Shown in pieces: positions 49,540 through 58,359 of a stretch of 64,000 bases of DNA. The stretch's first letter is position 1; every line of letters starts with the position of its first letter. Origin of the DNA: F23-B02 sp963620985 (lineage in GTDB: Bacteria > Bacillota > Clostridia > Oscillospirales > Oscillospiraceae); assembly GCA_963620985.1 (NCBI GenBank), contig CAVFCI010000005.1:1-64000 (forward strand). The letters are read 5' to 3'. The notes beneath the pieces were generated by a model that was not told the origin of the DNA, did no database searches, and saw only the letters and a program-made list of their open reading frames with translations. Made by a program: the position numbers and the translations under genes.

Positions 49540-51051
49540 TCAGTTCTCACCTCCTGCAATGGTTGCCATGATCGTGGTCTGGTTCAGCTCGTCGCCGGTC
49601 AGCTCGCCCACCAGCCTGCGGTCACGCATGACCAGCAGTCGGGAGCAGGTGCGGAGCATCTCGTCGATCTCGGACGAGATGAAGGTCACGCTCTTGCCCT
49701 CCTCCGCCAGCTTCAGCACCAGCTTCTGTATCTCGACCTTTGTTCCTACATCAATGCCGCGTGTGGGCTCGTCAAGTATGAGGTACTTGGGATTGGTCAG
49801 CAGCCAGCGCGCAAGGATGACCTTCTGCTGATTGCCGCCGGAAAGCTGCTTTATCGGAGTGTCGGCAGAGGCCGTCTTTATATCCAGCAGCTTGATGTAT
49901 TCATCGGCGAAGGCCTCCGCCTGAGCCCTGCTGAAGGGCTTGAAGAAGCCCTTCATGACCTGAAGCGCAAGGATAATGTTCTCTCTGACCGAAAGATCGC
50001 CGACTATGCCGTCGCCCTTCCTGTCCTCCGGCAGGTAGCCGATGCCGTGCTTCATGGCATCCAGCGGCTTATTTATCTTGACCGGCTCGCCGTCCATGGC
50101 GATCGTGCCGCCGGTCTTCTTATCCGCGCCGAAGATCACACGGACGCACTCGCTGCGCCCCGAGCCCAGCAGGCCGGTGAAGCCGTTGACCTCGCCCTTA
50201 TGGATGGTAAAATCAAAGGGCTTGATGCCCTCCGTGCTGGAAAGGCCGTGCGCCTCGAGCACGGGCGTGCCCATATCCGTTTTTTCGGCCTCGCCGTCGT
50301 TTTTGATGGAGGCCATATCGTCCAGCTCCTTGCCCAGCATTTTGGAAACAAGCTGTACGCGGGGCAGCTCCCCGATCACATACTCGCCCACAAGCTGCCC
50401 GTCCCTGAGAACGGTTATCCTGTCGCAGACCTCGTAGACCTGATCGAGAAAATGGGTGACGAAGATGATGCCCACGCCCTTTGAGCGCAGCTCCTTCATC
50501 ATGGTAAAGAGCTTTGCGACCTCCTGCTCGTCCAGAGACGAGGTCGGCTCGTCAAGGATCAGGACCTTGCAGTCCATATCAACCGCTCTTGCAATGGCTA
50601 CCATCTGCTGGACCGCAATGGAGCAGCCGCCAAGCTGCTGAGTAGGGCTGACCGGTATGCCCAAACTGTCCAGCAGCTCCGCCGCACTGCGGTTCATCTG
50701 CTTCCAGTTGGTAAAGCCGCCCTTGCTTCTTCCTATATACATATTCTCTGCCACCGTCAGATTGGGACAGAGGGTGATTTCCTGATAAACTGTGCTGATG
50801 CCCGCGTTCTGGGCATCCTGAGGGGAACGAATGCTCACAGCCTTTTCGTGACCCCTGATATATATCTCGCCGCCGTCCTTTTCGTAAACGCCGGTCAAGA
50901 CCTTGATAAGCGTGGATTTACCCGCGCCGTTTTCTCCCATCAGCGCGTGGATCTCGCCCTCACGCAGGGTAAAATCCACATGCTGCAGCGCCTTAACGCC
51001 GGGGAAGTATTTGCAGATCCCGCGCAACTCCAATACTGCGCCGTCTTGCAT
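49540..51051 (-). CDS. sugar ABC transporter ATP-binding protein (two ABC domains)
   Basis: 503 residues. Two fused nucleotide-binding domains as in MglA/RbsA/YtfR: first Walker A GENGAGKST (about 39), signature LGGCSIAVQQMVAIARA, Walker B ILDEPTSSLDEQE. The second domain lacks a canonical Walker A (GLLGSGRSE) but has signature LSGGNQQKVILAR and LILDEPTRGIDVG. It powers the importer with the two permeases downstream. GGAGG precedes the ATG. Confidence 0.95.
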   Translation of the reverse strand: MQDGAVLELRGICKYFPGVKALQHVDFTLREGEIHALMGENGAGKSTLIKVLTGVYEKDGGEIYIRGHEKAVSIRSPQDAQNAGISTVYQEITLCPNLTVAENMYIGRSKGGFTNWKQMNRSAAELLDSLGIPVSPTQQLGGCSIAVQQMVAIARAVDMDCKVLILDEPTSSLDEQEVAKLFTMMKELRSKGVGIIFVTHFLDQVYEVCDRITVLRDGQLVGEYVIGELPRVQLVSKMLGKELDDMASIKNDGEAEKTDMGTPVLEAHGLSSTEGIKPFDFTIHKGEVNGFTGLLGSGRSECVRVIFGADKKTGGTIAMDGEPVKINKPLDAMKHGIGYLPEDRKGDGIVGDLSVRENIILALQVMKGFFKPFSRAQAEAFADEYIKLLDIKTASADTPIKQLSGGNQQKVILARWLLTNPKYLILDEPTRGIDVGTKVEIQKLVLKLAEEGKSVTFISSEIDEMLRTCSRLLVMRDRRLVGELTGDELNQTTIMATIAGGEN

Positions 51052-51145
51052 ATCGCTGTCGCCTCCATTCGTCGGGATTCCCTTCCCGGCTGAGTCAAGA
51101 AAGGATATCGCTTCCTGTAACTATAAAAGTAACTATAAACCAAAA

Positions 51146-51174
51146 CACGCGGTGCGGCTCAGCCGCGCCGCGTG
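51146..51174 (-). terminator. stable intercistronic hairpin
   Basis: CACGCGG(T)GCGGC pairs with GCCGC(G)CCGCGTG around a 3-base loop, between binding protein and ATPase genes. On the minus strand TTTTGGTTTATAG follows. It probably stops part of the transcripts or protects the upstream message, keeping the binding protein in excess. Confidence 0.6.
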
Positions 51175-51213
51175 CCCGGGTATCATTTAAAAGCCTTCGT
51201 ATTTGCCGGAGCC

Positions 51214-52203
51214 TCAGATGCCGTAGCTGTCAACATCGGCCTGAGTGATGGTGCTTGCGTCAAAGCCCTTCTCGTCCATGATGACGACCTTCTCGGCGGG
51301 AGCATTGCCTGCCTCCAGACCCTGAATGATCTCATTGATGTAGGATGCCTGGAAGGGGTTGCACTGGCCGTCATAGTTCCAGTTGCCTGCCAGCAGCTCC
51401 TCAAGAGCCCACTTGTTGCAGTCAAAGCCCATGACTACAACGTCGCCGTTGACACCGTGAGTGATGCCGTTGGCGTCAAGTGCCGCGACTGCGCCCTTGG
51501 CCATGTCGTCGTTCTCGGCGTAGATAACGTTGAAGTCCTTGCCGGAGTCGATGACCGACTGCACGATCTGCTGTGCGTTCTCGGCGTTCCACTCGGCGGT
51601 CTGCTGGGTGACCAGATTCCAGTTTGCCTCGGCTGCTACCTTTTCGTCCAGTGCGCCGGTACGGCCTATCTGAGCAGCCGAGCCCATAACGCCCTGAATG
51701 TGGATGACGTTGTAGGTCTCCAGGTTCTGAGATGCCAGCCAGTTGACTGCGGTCTCGCCTTCCTTTGCCATGTCGGAGACGATGGAGGCGACATACAGGC
51801 TCTCGTCTGCGTCGATGGTGCGGTCAAACAGAATGACCTGAATACCTGCGGTCTGCGCGTCCTTGAGAACGGTGTCCCAGCCGGAGGTGCCTGCGGCGGA
51901 GATCAGCAGGTAGTCAACCTCGTCCTGAATGAACTTCTGTGCGGCGGCGATCTGCTCCTCGTTCTTCAGCGAGTATGCGAAGGAAGCGTCATAGCCGTTT
52001 TCCTTGGTGAAGGTGGCCTTCATGTCCGCGTCGTTTGCGGTACGGTAGCCGGATTCGTTGGGGTCGTTGTTGATGATGCCGACCTTGATCAGCTCGGAGG
52101 CGCTGCTGTCGTCGCCTTCGCTGTCGTTGTTGGCGGGGGTGCTGCATGCGGCCAGAGCCAGAACCATGACCAGCACCAACAGAATGCTCAGAAACTTTTT
52201 CAT
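51214..52203 (-). CDS. sugar-binding lipoprotein of the ABC transporter
   Basis: 329 residues. Signal with lipobox (LALAACSTP), acidic Ser/Asn linker and a ribose/galactofuranose-type binding fold (KVGIINNDPNESGYRTANDADMKATF, TAGIQVILFDRTIDADESLYV, MGFDCNKWALEELLAGNW). It captures the pentose, presumably arabinose, for the ABC importer. The start at 52203 follows GAGGAAAA. First gene of the operon. Confidence 0.92.
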   Translation of the reverse strand: MKKFLSILLVLVMVLALAACSTPANNDSEGDDSSASELIKVGIINNDPNESGYRTANDADMKATFTKENGYDASFAYSLKNEEQIAAAQKFIQDEVDYLLISAAGTSGWDTVLKDAQTAGIQVILFDRTIDADESLYVASIVSDMAKEGETAVNWLASQNLETYNVIHIQGVMGSAAQIGRTGALDEKVAAEANWNLVTQQTAEWNAENAQQIVQSVIDSGKDFNVIYAENDDMAKGAVAALDANGITHGVNGDVVVMGFDCNKWALEELLAGNWNYDGQCNPFQASYINEIIQGLEAGNAPAEKVVIMDEKGFDASTITQADVDSYGI

Positions 52204-52290
52204 GTTTTTTCCTCGACTTTCATAGATTTTTGGATTTTCGTGAGATCGGGCTGCCATGCTTTGCATCGGCCAGCTGATCCCTTTGCCTGC

Positions 52291-52319
52291 ATTAAATCAC
52301 ACTTTTTCTTCCGCTTCAA
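52291..52319 (-). promoter_or_regulatory. candidate promoter of the arabinose transport/catabolic operon
   Basis: On the minus strand TTGAAG (52319-52314), a 17-base spacer and TTTAAT (52296-52291). Confidence 0.5.
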
Positions 52320-52326
52320 TATATTT

Positions 52327-52343
52327 TTGTGCGTTATGCACAA
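52327..52343. promoter_or_regulatory. 17-bp palindrome upstream of the ara promoter
   Basis: TTGTGC-GTTAT-GCACAA just upstream of the -35 box. It could be the site of the AraR-like repressor or an activator site for the AraC-type regulator. The remainder of 52344-52660 is AT-rich without genes. Confidence 0.5.
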
Positions 52344-52670
52344 TTTTGTATCTATAAATAAGACAAATTTCGCAGGTTTTCGGCATAATTGATACAAATG
52401 CAGTCTGTGCATCATTTCAGCCTATAATTTTGTTGGTTTTTTTACGATTTTCAGCCTGCTTTTTTTGAATATTTTACGACAGCTCGCCTCCGTGCCGTCT
52501 CCGGCGAGTTCGGCAACTTGCACACATCGGCCGGACAACCGCCGTACACCTCCGAAAAAGTTGACTATTTTATGCTTTATTTTCCCACCTGACCGTGCCG
52601 TGGGCGCGGTTTCATGCTTTTTCTTCCGCTTTTCCGCGAGCGTATTCCGATAAATTATCAACCAAATTCT

Positions 52671-52700
52671 TAGACAAATCCGGATATTATCTGCTATAAT
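52671..52700 (+). promoter_or_regulatory. promoter of araR
   Basis: TAGACA (52671-52676), 18 bases and a perfect TATAAT (52695-52700). Confidence 0.6.
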
Positions 52701-52752
52701 AAAAAACAACTCAAACAACTTGTTACATCTATATCAGAAAGGACGGATCGAT

Positions 52753-53823
52753 TTGTCTGCAAAATACGAGCAGCTGGCATCTATTCTGCGCAGCGAGATA
52801 CAGCAGCTGCGGCGGCAGGGAGAAAGCAGGCTGGCAACCGAGGCAGAGCTTTCAGGCCGCTATCACATGAGCCGCCAAACCGTGCGCCATGCGCTGAAGC
52901 TGCTGGAGGCGGAGGGGCTTATACAGCGGCGGCAGGGCAGCGGCTCCTTTATTCTGGAGGATTGCAGGCTCGACGATGTGCGCCAGATAGCGGTTATCAC
53001 GACGTTTCTGGACGACTACATCTTCCCTTCCATCCTGCACGATGTTCAGTCCGGCTTCTCGCAGGCCGGTTATTCCACGCTGGTATACGCCACGGAAAAC
53101 AAGGTCAGCCGCGAGCGGGAAATACTGAGCCTTCTGCTGGAGCAGCGGATCAGCGCAATTTTGATCGAGGGCTCGAAGACCGCGCTGCCGACTCCGAACC
53201 TCGACCTCTACCGTGCGCTTCAGAGCAGAGGCATCCCTATCCTCTTCCTGCACGGCATTTACTCTAATCTGCCGGAGCTTCCGTGCCTGCTGGATGACAA
53301 CTACAACGGCGGATATCAGCTGACGCAGTACCTGCTGGACAAGGGTCACACGCGCATTGCGGGGATATTCAAAAGCGACGATATTCAGGGGCCGCAGCGC
53401 TATCACGGCATGATCAGGGCGCTGTGCGACAGCGGTATTCCCATTCGGGACGAGGGCTTTTTCTGGTACGACACGGAGGATCGGGCGGCGCTGGTGCACA
53501 ACGAGCGCTGCGGACTGCTGGACAATTTCATCCGGCACCGGCTGGGCAATGCCACCGCTGTGGTGTGCTACAACGACGAGATCGCGCATTTTCTCATCAA
53601 GCGGCTGCTGGATGCCGGTAAGGCCGTTCCCGACGACGTGGCGATAGCCAGCTTCGACAACAGCTTCTTCAGCCAGATCGGCCCCGTGACTATCACCTCC
53701 CTCGGGCATAAGGCCAACCGAACCGGCAAGACCGCGGCGGCAATGCTGCTTGAGATCATCTCCGGCAAAGCGCCCCGCTCCCGCTCTCTGGAATGGGAGC
53801 TGACCTGCCGCGAAAGCACTTAG
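52753..53823 (+). CDS. araR: AraR-like GntR/LacI hybrid transcriptional repressor
   Basis: 356 residues. A GntR-type winged helix at 1-70 (AKYEQLASILRSEI ... LSGRYHMSRQTVRHALKLLEAEGLIQRRQGSGSFIL) is fused to a LacI-type sugar-binding domain (GIPILFLHGIYSNLPELPCLLDDNYNGGYQLTQYLLDKGHTRIAGIF), the architecture of Bacillus AraR. It reads divergently from the arabinose operon, so it almost certainly represses it and is relieved by L-arabinose. I prefer the TTG start at 52753 (AAAGGACGG ahead, and SAKYEQ fits the family start); an upstream start at 52720 lacks a site. Confidence 0.88.
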   Translation: MSAKYEQLASILRSEIQQLRRQGESRLATEAELSGRYHMSRQTVRHALKLLEAEGLIQRRQGSGSFILEDCRLDDVRQIAVITTFLDDYIFPSILHDVQSGFSQAGYSTLVYATENKVSREREILSLLLEQRISAILIEGSKTALPTPNLDLYRALQSRGIPILFLHGIYSNLPELPCLLDDNYNGGYQLTQYLLDKGHTRIAGIFKSDDIQGPQRYHGMIRALCDSGIPIRDEGFFWYDTEDRAALVHNERCGLLDNFIRHRLGNATAVVCYNDEIAHFLIKRLLDAGKAVPDDVAIASFDNSFFSQIGPVTITSLGHKANRTGKTAAAMLLEIISGKAPRSRSLEWELTCREST

Positions 53824-53984
53824 CTTTAGCGGCGCATTCAGTCTGCACCTATACGTTTATTGCGCTTGCCCTGCCGGCAGCAGCCCGCAGGAAGCTCACC
53901 TCAGAGCCCAATGACTCGCCGCTGTCGTTAAATTCAACGATGCGGTGAATACAAAGTAAGCATGAAGCGGTCAAAATTAATAAA

Positions 53985-54003
53985 TATTCATGTTTTATGA
54001 ATA
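53985..54003 (+). promoter_or_regulatory. ArgR-type operator
   Basis: TATTCAT-GTTTT-ATGAATA palindrome, matching the ARG-box form, six bases ahead of the -35 box. Preceding bases 53824-53984 show nothing else. Confidence 0.6.
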
Positions 54004-54008
54004 AAACC

Positions 54009-54037
54009 TTGAATCGTACCGTAGTGCGTTGTATAAT
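54009..54037 (+). promoter_or_regulatory. promoter of the argCJBD operon
   Basis: TTGAAT (54009-54014), 17 bases and TATAAT (54032-54037). Confidence 0.75.
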
Positions 54038-54106
54038 TATGCACACGATTGAGGAGCTCCGACTTCTCAAGCAAAAGCAGATCGGAAACACGGGAGTATT
54101 TAAGCT

Positions 54107-55036
54107 ATGAAAAAAGTGTTTATTGACGGCAGCGCCGGAACAGCCGGACTGCGTATTGCCGAACGGCTCGCGCCGCGCACCGACATTGAGCTGATAGCCC
54201 TGCCGGAGCAGCAGCGCAAGGATACCGCTTCGCGCGCTCACGCGCTCAATGAGGCGGATATCGCCATCCTCTGCCTTCCCGACGAAGCGTCGCGTGAGGC
54301 TGTCACGCTGATAGAAAACCCTGACACCGTGGTGCTTGACACCTCGACCGCGCACCGTACAGCGCCCGGCTGGGCATACGGCTTTCCTGAGCTTTCAGAG
54401 GCTCACGCGGCGGCGATAAGAACGGCAAAGCGCATCGCAGTGCCCGGCTGCCACGCCAGCGGCTTTATCGCACTGACCTCGCCTCTGCGTGCTGCGGGGA
54501 TAATTCCCGAGGGCACGCTCCTGTCCTGCTTCTCCCTGACCGGCTACAGCGGCGGCGGCAAAAAAATGATCGCGGAATATGAGGTCGACTCTGCACCCGA
54601 GACGCTGCACGCTCCGCGCCAGTACGCCCTCGGTCAGACGCACAAGCACCTGCCCGAAATGTCCGCGCAGAGCGGACTGCCCGCGCCGGTATTCTGCCCC
54701 GTGATCGGAGACTTTTACAGCGGGATGCAGGTCACGGTTCCTCTTTTTATCTCGCAGTGCGCACAGGGCAGCAGCGTCGAGATGATCGCCGATGTCTATC
54801 GCAGGGCATACTGCGGGCCGGTCGTCAGCTTTACTGAGCCGGACACCGAGAACGGCATTCTCTCCTCCGCCGCTCTGTCGGGAAAGGACAGCATGCACAT
54901 CAGCGTTGCGGGAAACGGGGAGCGGATACTGCTGCTCGCGGTTTATGACAATCTCGGAAAAGGCGCGTCCGGCGCGGCAGTCGAGTGCCTTAACATGGTT
55001 TTGGGAGCAGAGCCGACCACAGGGCTCTGCCTGTAA
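54107..55036 (+). CDS. argC: N-acetyl-gamma-glutamyl-phosphate reductase (type 2)
   Basis: 309 residues, the short ArgC type. It reduces N-acetylglutamyl phosphate to the semialdehyde using NADPH. The nucleotide site DGSAGTAGLRI is at the start and the catalytic Cys is in VPGCHASGF (about 115). HKHLPEM is typical for this family. First gene of the arginine operon; argJ follows after nine bases. Confidence 0.95.
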   Translation: MKKVFIDGSAGTAGLRIAERLAPRTDIELIALPEQQRKDTASRAHALNEADIAILCLPDEASREAVTLIENPDTVVLDTSTAHRTAPGWAYGFPELSEAHAAAIRTAKRIAVPGCHASGFIALTSPLRAAGIIPEGTLLSCFSLTGYSGGGKKMIAEYEVDSAPETLHAPRQYALGQTHKHLPEMSAQSGLPAPVFCPVIGDFYSGMQVTVPLFISQCAQGSSVEMIADVYRRAYCGPVVSFTEPDTENGILSSAALSGKDSMHISVAGNGERILLLAVYDNLGKGASGAAVECLNMVLGAEPTTGLCL

Positions 55037-55045
55037 GGAGCAAAA

Positions 55046-56257
55046 ATGAAAATGATAGACGGCGGCGTTTGCGCCGCAAAAGGATTTTCTGCCGCAGGCA
55101 TACACTGCGGCATCCGCAAGGGAAAAACGAAAAAGGATCTCTCGCTGATATACAGCGAAAAAAGGGCGGCGGCAGCGGCTGTATACACGACCAATCTGGT
55201 AAAGGGCGCGCCGCTTACCGTCACGAAAAAGCATCTGTCAGACGGCTTTGCGCAGGCCGTGATCTGCAACAGCGGCAACGCCAACACCTGCAACGCAAAC
55301 GGCCTTGAGATCGCCGAGCAGACCTGTGCTCTGCTCGCGGATAAGCTCAACGTCCCTGCGGACGATATCGTGGTAGCTTCGACGGGAGTTATCGGCCAGC
55401 CTCTTGATATTACGCCGATCGCGGAGGGCATCCCCGCGCTCTGCTCTGCTCTCGGCAATAATTCGGCGGACGCTGCGCAGGGCATCATGACCACCGACAC
55501 GAAGCTCAAGGAGGCTGCTGTCGAGTTTCAGGTCGGAGACACGACCTGCCGCCTCGGCGGTATCGCCAAGGGCTCGGGCATGATACATCCGAACATGGCG
55601 ACCATGCTGGTCTTTCTGACCACCGACTGCGCCATCAGCCCGCAGCTGCTTCAGGCAGCGCTCTCCGGCGACGTTGCGGAGACCTTCAATATGGTCAGCG
55701 TAGACGGAGACACCTCGACAAATGATATGGTCGCCATCCTCGCAAACGGCGAGGCTGGAAATGAGGAGATCACAGCTCCGGGAGCCGGACTTGACGCATT
55801 CATGAAGGCGCTCAACACCGTGACCGTTTATCTCTGCCGCTGCATCGCCGGTGACGGCGAGGGTGCGACGAAGCTCATCGAATGCTCGGTCACGGGCGCT
55901 GCGGATAAGAACACCGCCAAGGTCGTTGCCAAGAGCGTTATCTGCTCGTCTCTGGTCAAGGCCGCCATGTTCGGTGCGGATGCCAACTGGGGGCGTGTGC
56001 TGTGCGCCATAGGCTACAGCGGCGCGGACGTGGATGTCGAAAGGATCGACGTTGCGTTCCGCTCACCGGCCGGCACGGTCGCCGTCTGCAAAAACGGCGC
56101 GGGCATCCCGTTTTCCGAGGAGACCGCAAAAAAGGTGCTGCTTGAAAGCGAGATCGAGATACTGGTCTGCCTGAACGCAGGGGCTGCCGCATCCTCTGCA
56201 TGGGGCTGCGACCTGACCTACGACTACGTCAGGATAAACGGCGACTATCGGACATAA
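55046..56257 (+). CDS. argJ: ornithine acetyltransferase / N-acetylglutamate synthase
   Basis: 403 residues. The self-cleavage site is in KGSGMIHPNMATMLVF, cutting between Ala and Thr to give alpha and beta chains. It transfers acetyl from acetylornithine to glutamate, closing the acetyl cycle; bifunctional forms also use acetyl-CoA. AAGGAG precedes the ATG. Conserved NSGNANTCNA and GDTSTND motifs are present. Confidence 0.96.
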   Translation: MKMIDGGVCAAKGFSAAGIHCGIRKGKTKKDLSLIYSEKRAAAAAVYTTNLVKGAPLTVTKKHLSDGFAQAVICNSGNANTCNANGLEIAEQTCALLADKLNVPADDIVVASTGVIGQPLDITPIAEGIPALCSALGNNSADAAQGIMTTDTKLKEAAVEFQVGDTTCRLGGIAKGSGMIHPNMATMLVFLTTDCAISPQLLQAALSGDVAETFNMVSVDGDTSTNDMVAILANGEAGNEEITAPGAGLDAFMKALNTVTVYLCRCIAGDGEGATKLIECSVTGAADKNTAKVVAKSVICSSLVKAAMFGADANWGRVLCAIGYSGADVDVERIDVAFRSPAGTVAVCKNGAGIPFSEETAKKVLLESEIEILVCLNAGAAASSAWGCDLTYDYVRINGDYRT

Positions 56258-56270
56258 TACGGGAGATAAA

Positions 56271-57158
56271 ATGGATATTACAAATGCCAAGCGTGCGGAG
56301 GTCCTTGTAAACGCCCTTCCGTACATTCAGGACTATACCGGCAAGATCGTCGTTGTCAAATACGGCGGGAACGCCATGATAAGCGAGGGTCTGAAGGATT
56401 CCGTGATGAGGGACGTTGTGCTGCTGTCGCTCGTCGGGGTCAAGGTCGTGCTGGTGCACGGCGGGGGACCTGAGATATCGGACACGCTCAAAAGGCTCGG
56501 CAAGCAGAGCGTATTCGTGGACGGTCTGCGCGTCACCGATAAGGAGACGGCGGAGATAGTACAGATGGTGCTTGCGGGCAAGATAAACAAAAGCCTTGTC
56601 GCTCTCATAGGAAACAAGGGCGGCAAGGCCATAGGACTGTCCGGCATGGACGGGCATATGATCGAGGCTAAGGTCAAGGATCCGCGCCTCGGCTTTGTCG
56701 GAGAGATCACGAATGTCAACGTCGCGCCGATCATCGACGTTATCGACAAGGGCTACATCCCCGTGGTCTCCACAATAGGCTGCGACTGTGAGGGAAATGT
56801 GTACAACATAAACGCCGATACCGCAGCGGCAAAGATCGCAGGTGAGCTCGGCGCGGAGAGCCTTATATCCATGACGGATATCGAGGGCATACTGAGGGAT
56901 AAAAACGACCCATCCACGCTGATACCCGTGATCCATACGTCCGACGCGCCCGAGCTCATTGCAAACGGCACGATAGGCGGCGGTATGCTCCCCAAGGTGG
57001 AGTGCTGCATAAACGCCCTGCGCTGGGGCGTTAACCGCGTATTCATCGTCGATGGACGCATCCCGCACGCAATTCTTATTGAAATGCTCACCAACGAGGG
57101 CATCGGCACCATGTTCACCGAGGCTCTCCCCGACACGACGCAAGGAGGAACGATATGA
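56271..57158 (+). CDS. argB: acetylglutamate kinase
   Basis: 295 residues of the amino acid kinase family. VVKYGGNAM, LVHGGGPEIS and the C-terminal GGMLPKVECCINAL are characteristic. It phosphorylates N-acetylglutamate, the usual arginine-feedback step. It overlaps argD by four bases. Confidence 0.96.
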   Translation: MDITNAKRAEVLVNALPYIQDYTGKIVVVKYGGNAMISEGLKDSVMRDVVLLSLVGVKVVLVHGGGPEISDTLKRLGKQSVFVDGLRVTDKETAEIVQMVLAGKINKSLVALIGNKGGKAIGLSGMDGHMIEAKVKDPRLGFVGEITNVNVAPIIDVIDKGYIPVVSTIGCDCEGNVYNINADTAAAKIAGELGAESLISMTDIEGILRDKNDPSTLIPVIHTSDAPELIANGTIGGGMLPKVECCINALRWGVNRVFIVDGRIPHAILIEMLTNEGIGTMFTEALPDTTQGGTI

Positions 57159-58342
57159 TGCAGCAAAGCATTCGCGACATGGACAAGCAGTACATAGCCG
57201 GTACATACGCCCGCTTTCCGCTCGTGCTCAAGCACGGCAAGGGCTCGCTTGTATACGACGAGAACGAGAAGGAATATATAGACCTTGCTACCGGCATCGC
57301 GGTAAACGCCTTCGGCTTTGCCGATGATGCATGGCAGGCCGCGGTCAGTGCGCAGCTCGGCGTTTTGCAGCACACCTCAAACCTGTACTACACCGAGCCC
57401 TGTGCCGAGCTCGCCTCGATGCTCTGCGAGAAAACCGGCATGAAAAAGGTCTTTTTCTCAAACTCCGGCGCAGAGGCGAACGAGTGCGCCATTAAGGCTG
57501 CGCGAAAATACGCGCAGGATAAGAAGGGCAAGGAATATTACCACATCATCACTCTGAAAAGCAGCTTCCACGGGCGCACGCTCACGACGCTTGCCGCGAC
57601 CGGACAGGATGCATATCACCACGACTTCACCCCGCTAACGGAGGGCTTCCACTATGCCGAGGCCGGTGATATCGACGGCGTGAAGGCTCTGCTCGATGCC
57701 TATCCCACCGCCGCCGTGATGATCGAGGTCGTGCAGGGCGAGGGCGGCGTTATTCCTCTGGACAAGAGCTTCGTGCACGAGCTTTCCGAGCTGCTTTCCG
57801 CCCGCGACGTGCTGCTTATCTGCGACGAGGTGCAGATAGGAAACGGCAGGAGCGGCATGCTCTACGGATACATGAACTACGGCATCAAGCCGGATATCTT
57901 CAGCACCGCCAAGGGTCTCGGCGGCGGGCTTCCGCTCGGCGCTACCGTGCTGGGCGAGAAGGTCAAGGATGTGCTCACGCCCGGCTCGCACGGCTCTACC
58001 TTCGGCGGCAACCCGGTGTGCTGCGCCGGAGCGATATCCATCCTGTCGCGGCTGGACGAGCAGACGCTCGCCGGAGTGCGCGAGCGCTCGGCGTATATCA
58101 TTTCCGAGCTCAGCGGTCAGGCCGGCATACGCTCGGTCAGCGGAATGGGTCTGATGCTGGGCGTTGAGACCGAGCTGCCGGCAAAGGACGTAATAAGCAA
58201 ATGTATGGAAAAGGGCGTTCTGGTCATCAGCGCCAAGAACAAGGTGCGGCTGCTGCCGGCACTCAATATCCCGATGCCGCTGCTTGAAGAGGCGGTACAC
58301 ATTTTAAAAGAGGTCTGCGCCGGCGGCAGTGCGGACGTATGA
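57155..58342 (+). CDS. argD: acetylornithine aminotransferase
   Basis: 395 residues, class III PLP aminotransferase. It shows SNSGAEANECAIKAARKYA, ICDEVQIGNGRSG and the PLP-lysine segment STAKGLGGGLPLGA. It converts N-acetylglutamate semialdehyde to N-acetylornithine. AAGGAGG precedes the tandem ATG start. Last arginine gene; no argF, argG or argH is in view. Confidence 0.95.
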   Translation: MMQQSIRDMDKQYIAGTYARFPLVLKHGKGSLVYDENEKEYIDLATGIAVNAFGFADDAWQAAVSAQLGVLQHTSNLYYTEPCAELASMLCEKTGMKKVFFSNSGAEANECAIKAARKYAQDKKGKEYYHIITLKSSFHGRTLTTLAATGQDAYHHDFTPLTEGFHYAEAGDIDGVKALLDAYPTAAVMIEVVQGEGGVIPLDKSFVHELSELLSARDVLLICDEVQIGNGRSGMLYGYMNYGIKPDIFSTAKGLGGGLPLGATVLGEKVKDVLTPGSHGSTFGGNPVCCAGAISILSRLDEQTLAGVRERSAYIISELSGQAGIRSVSGMGLMLGVETELPAKDVISKCMEKGVLVISAKNKVRLLPALNIPMPLLEEAVHILKEVCAGGSADV

Positions 58343-58359
58343 AAGGCGGAACGAACGAA

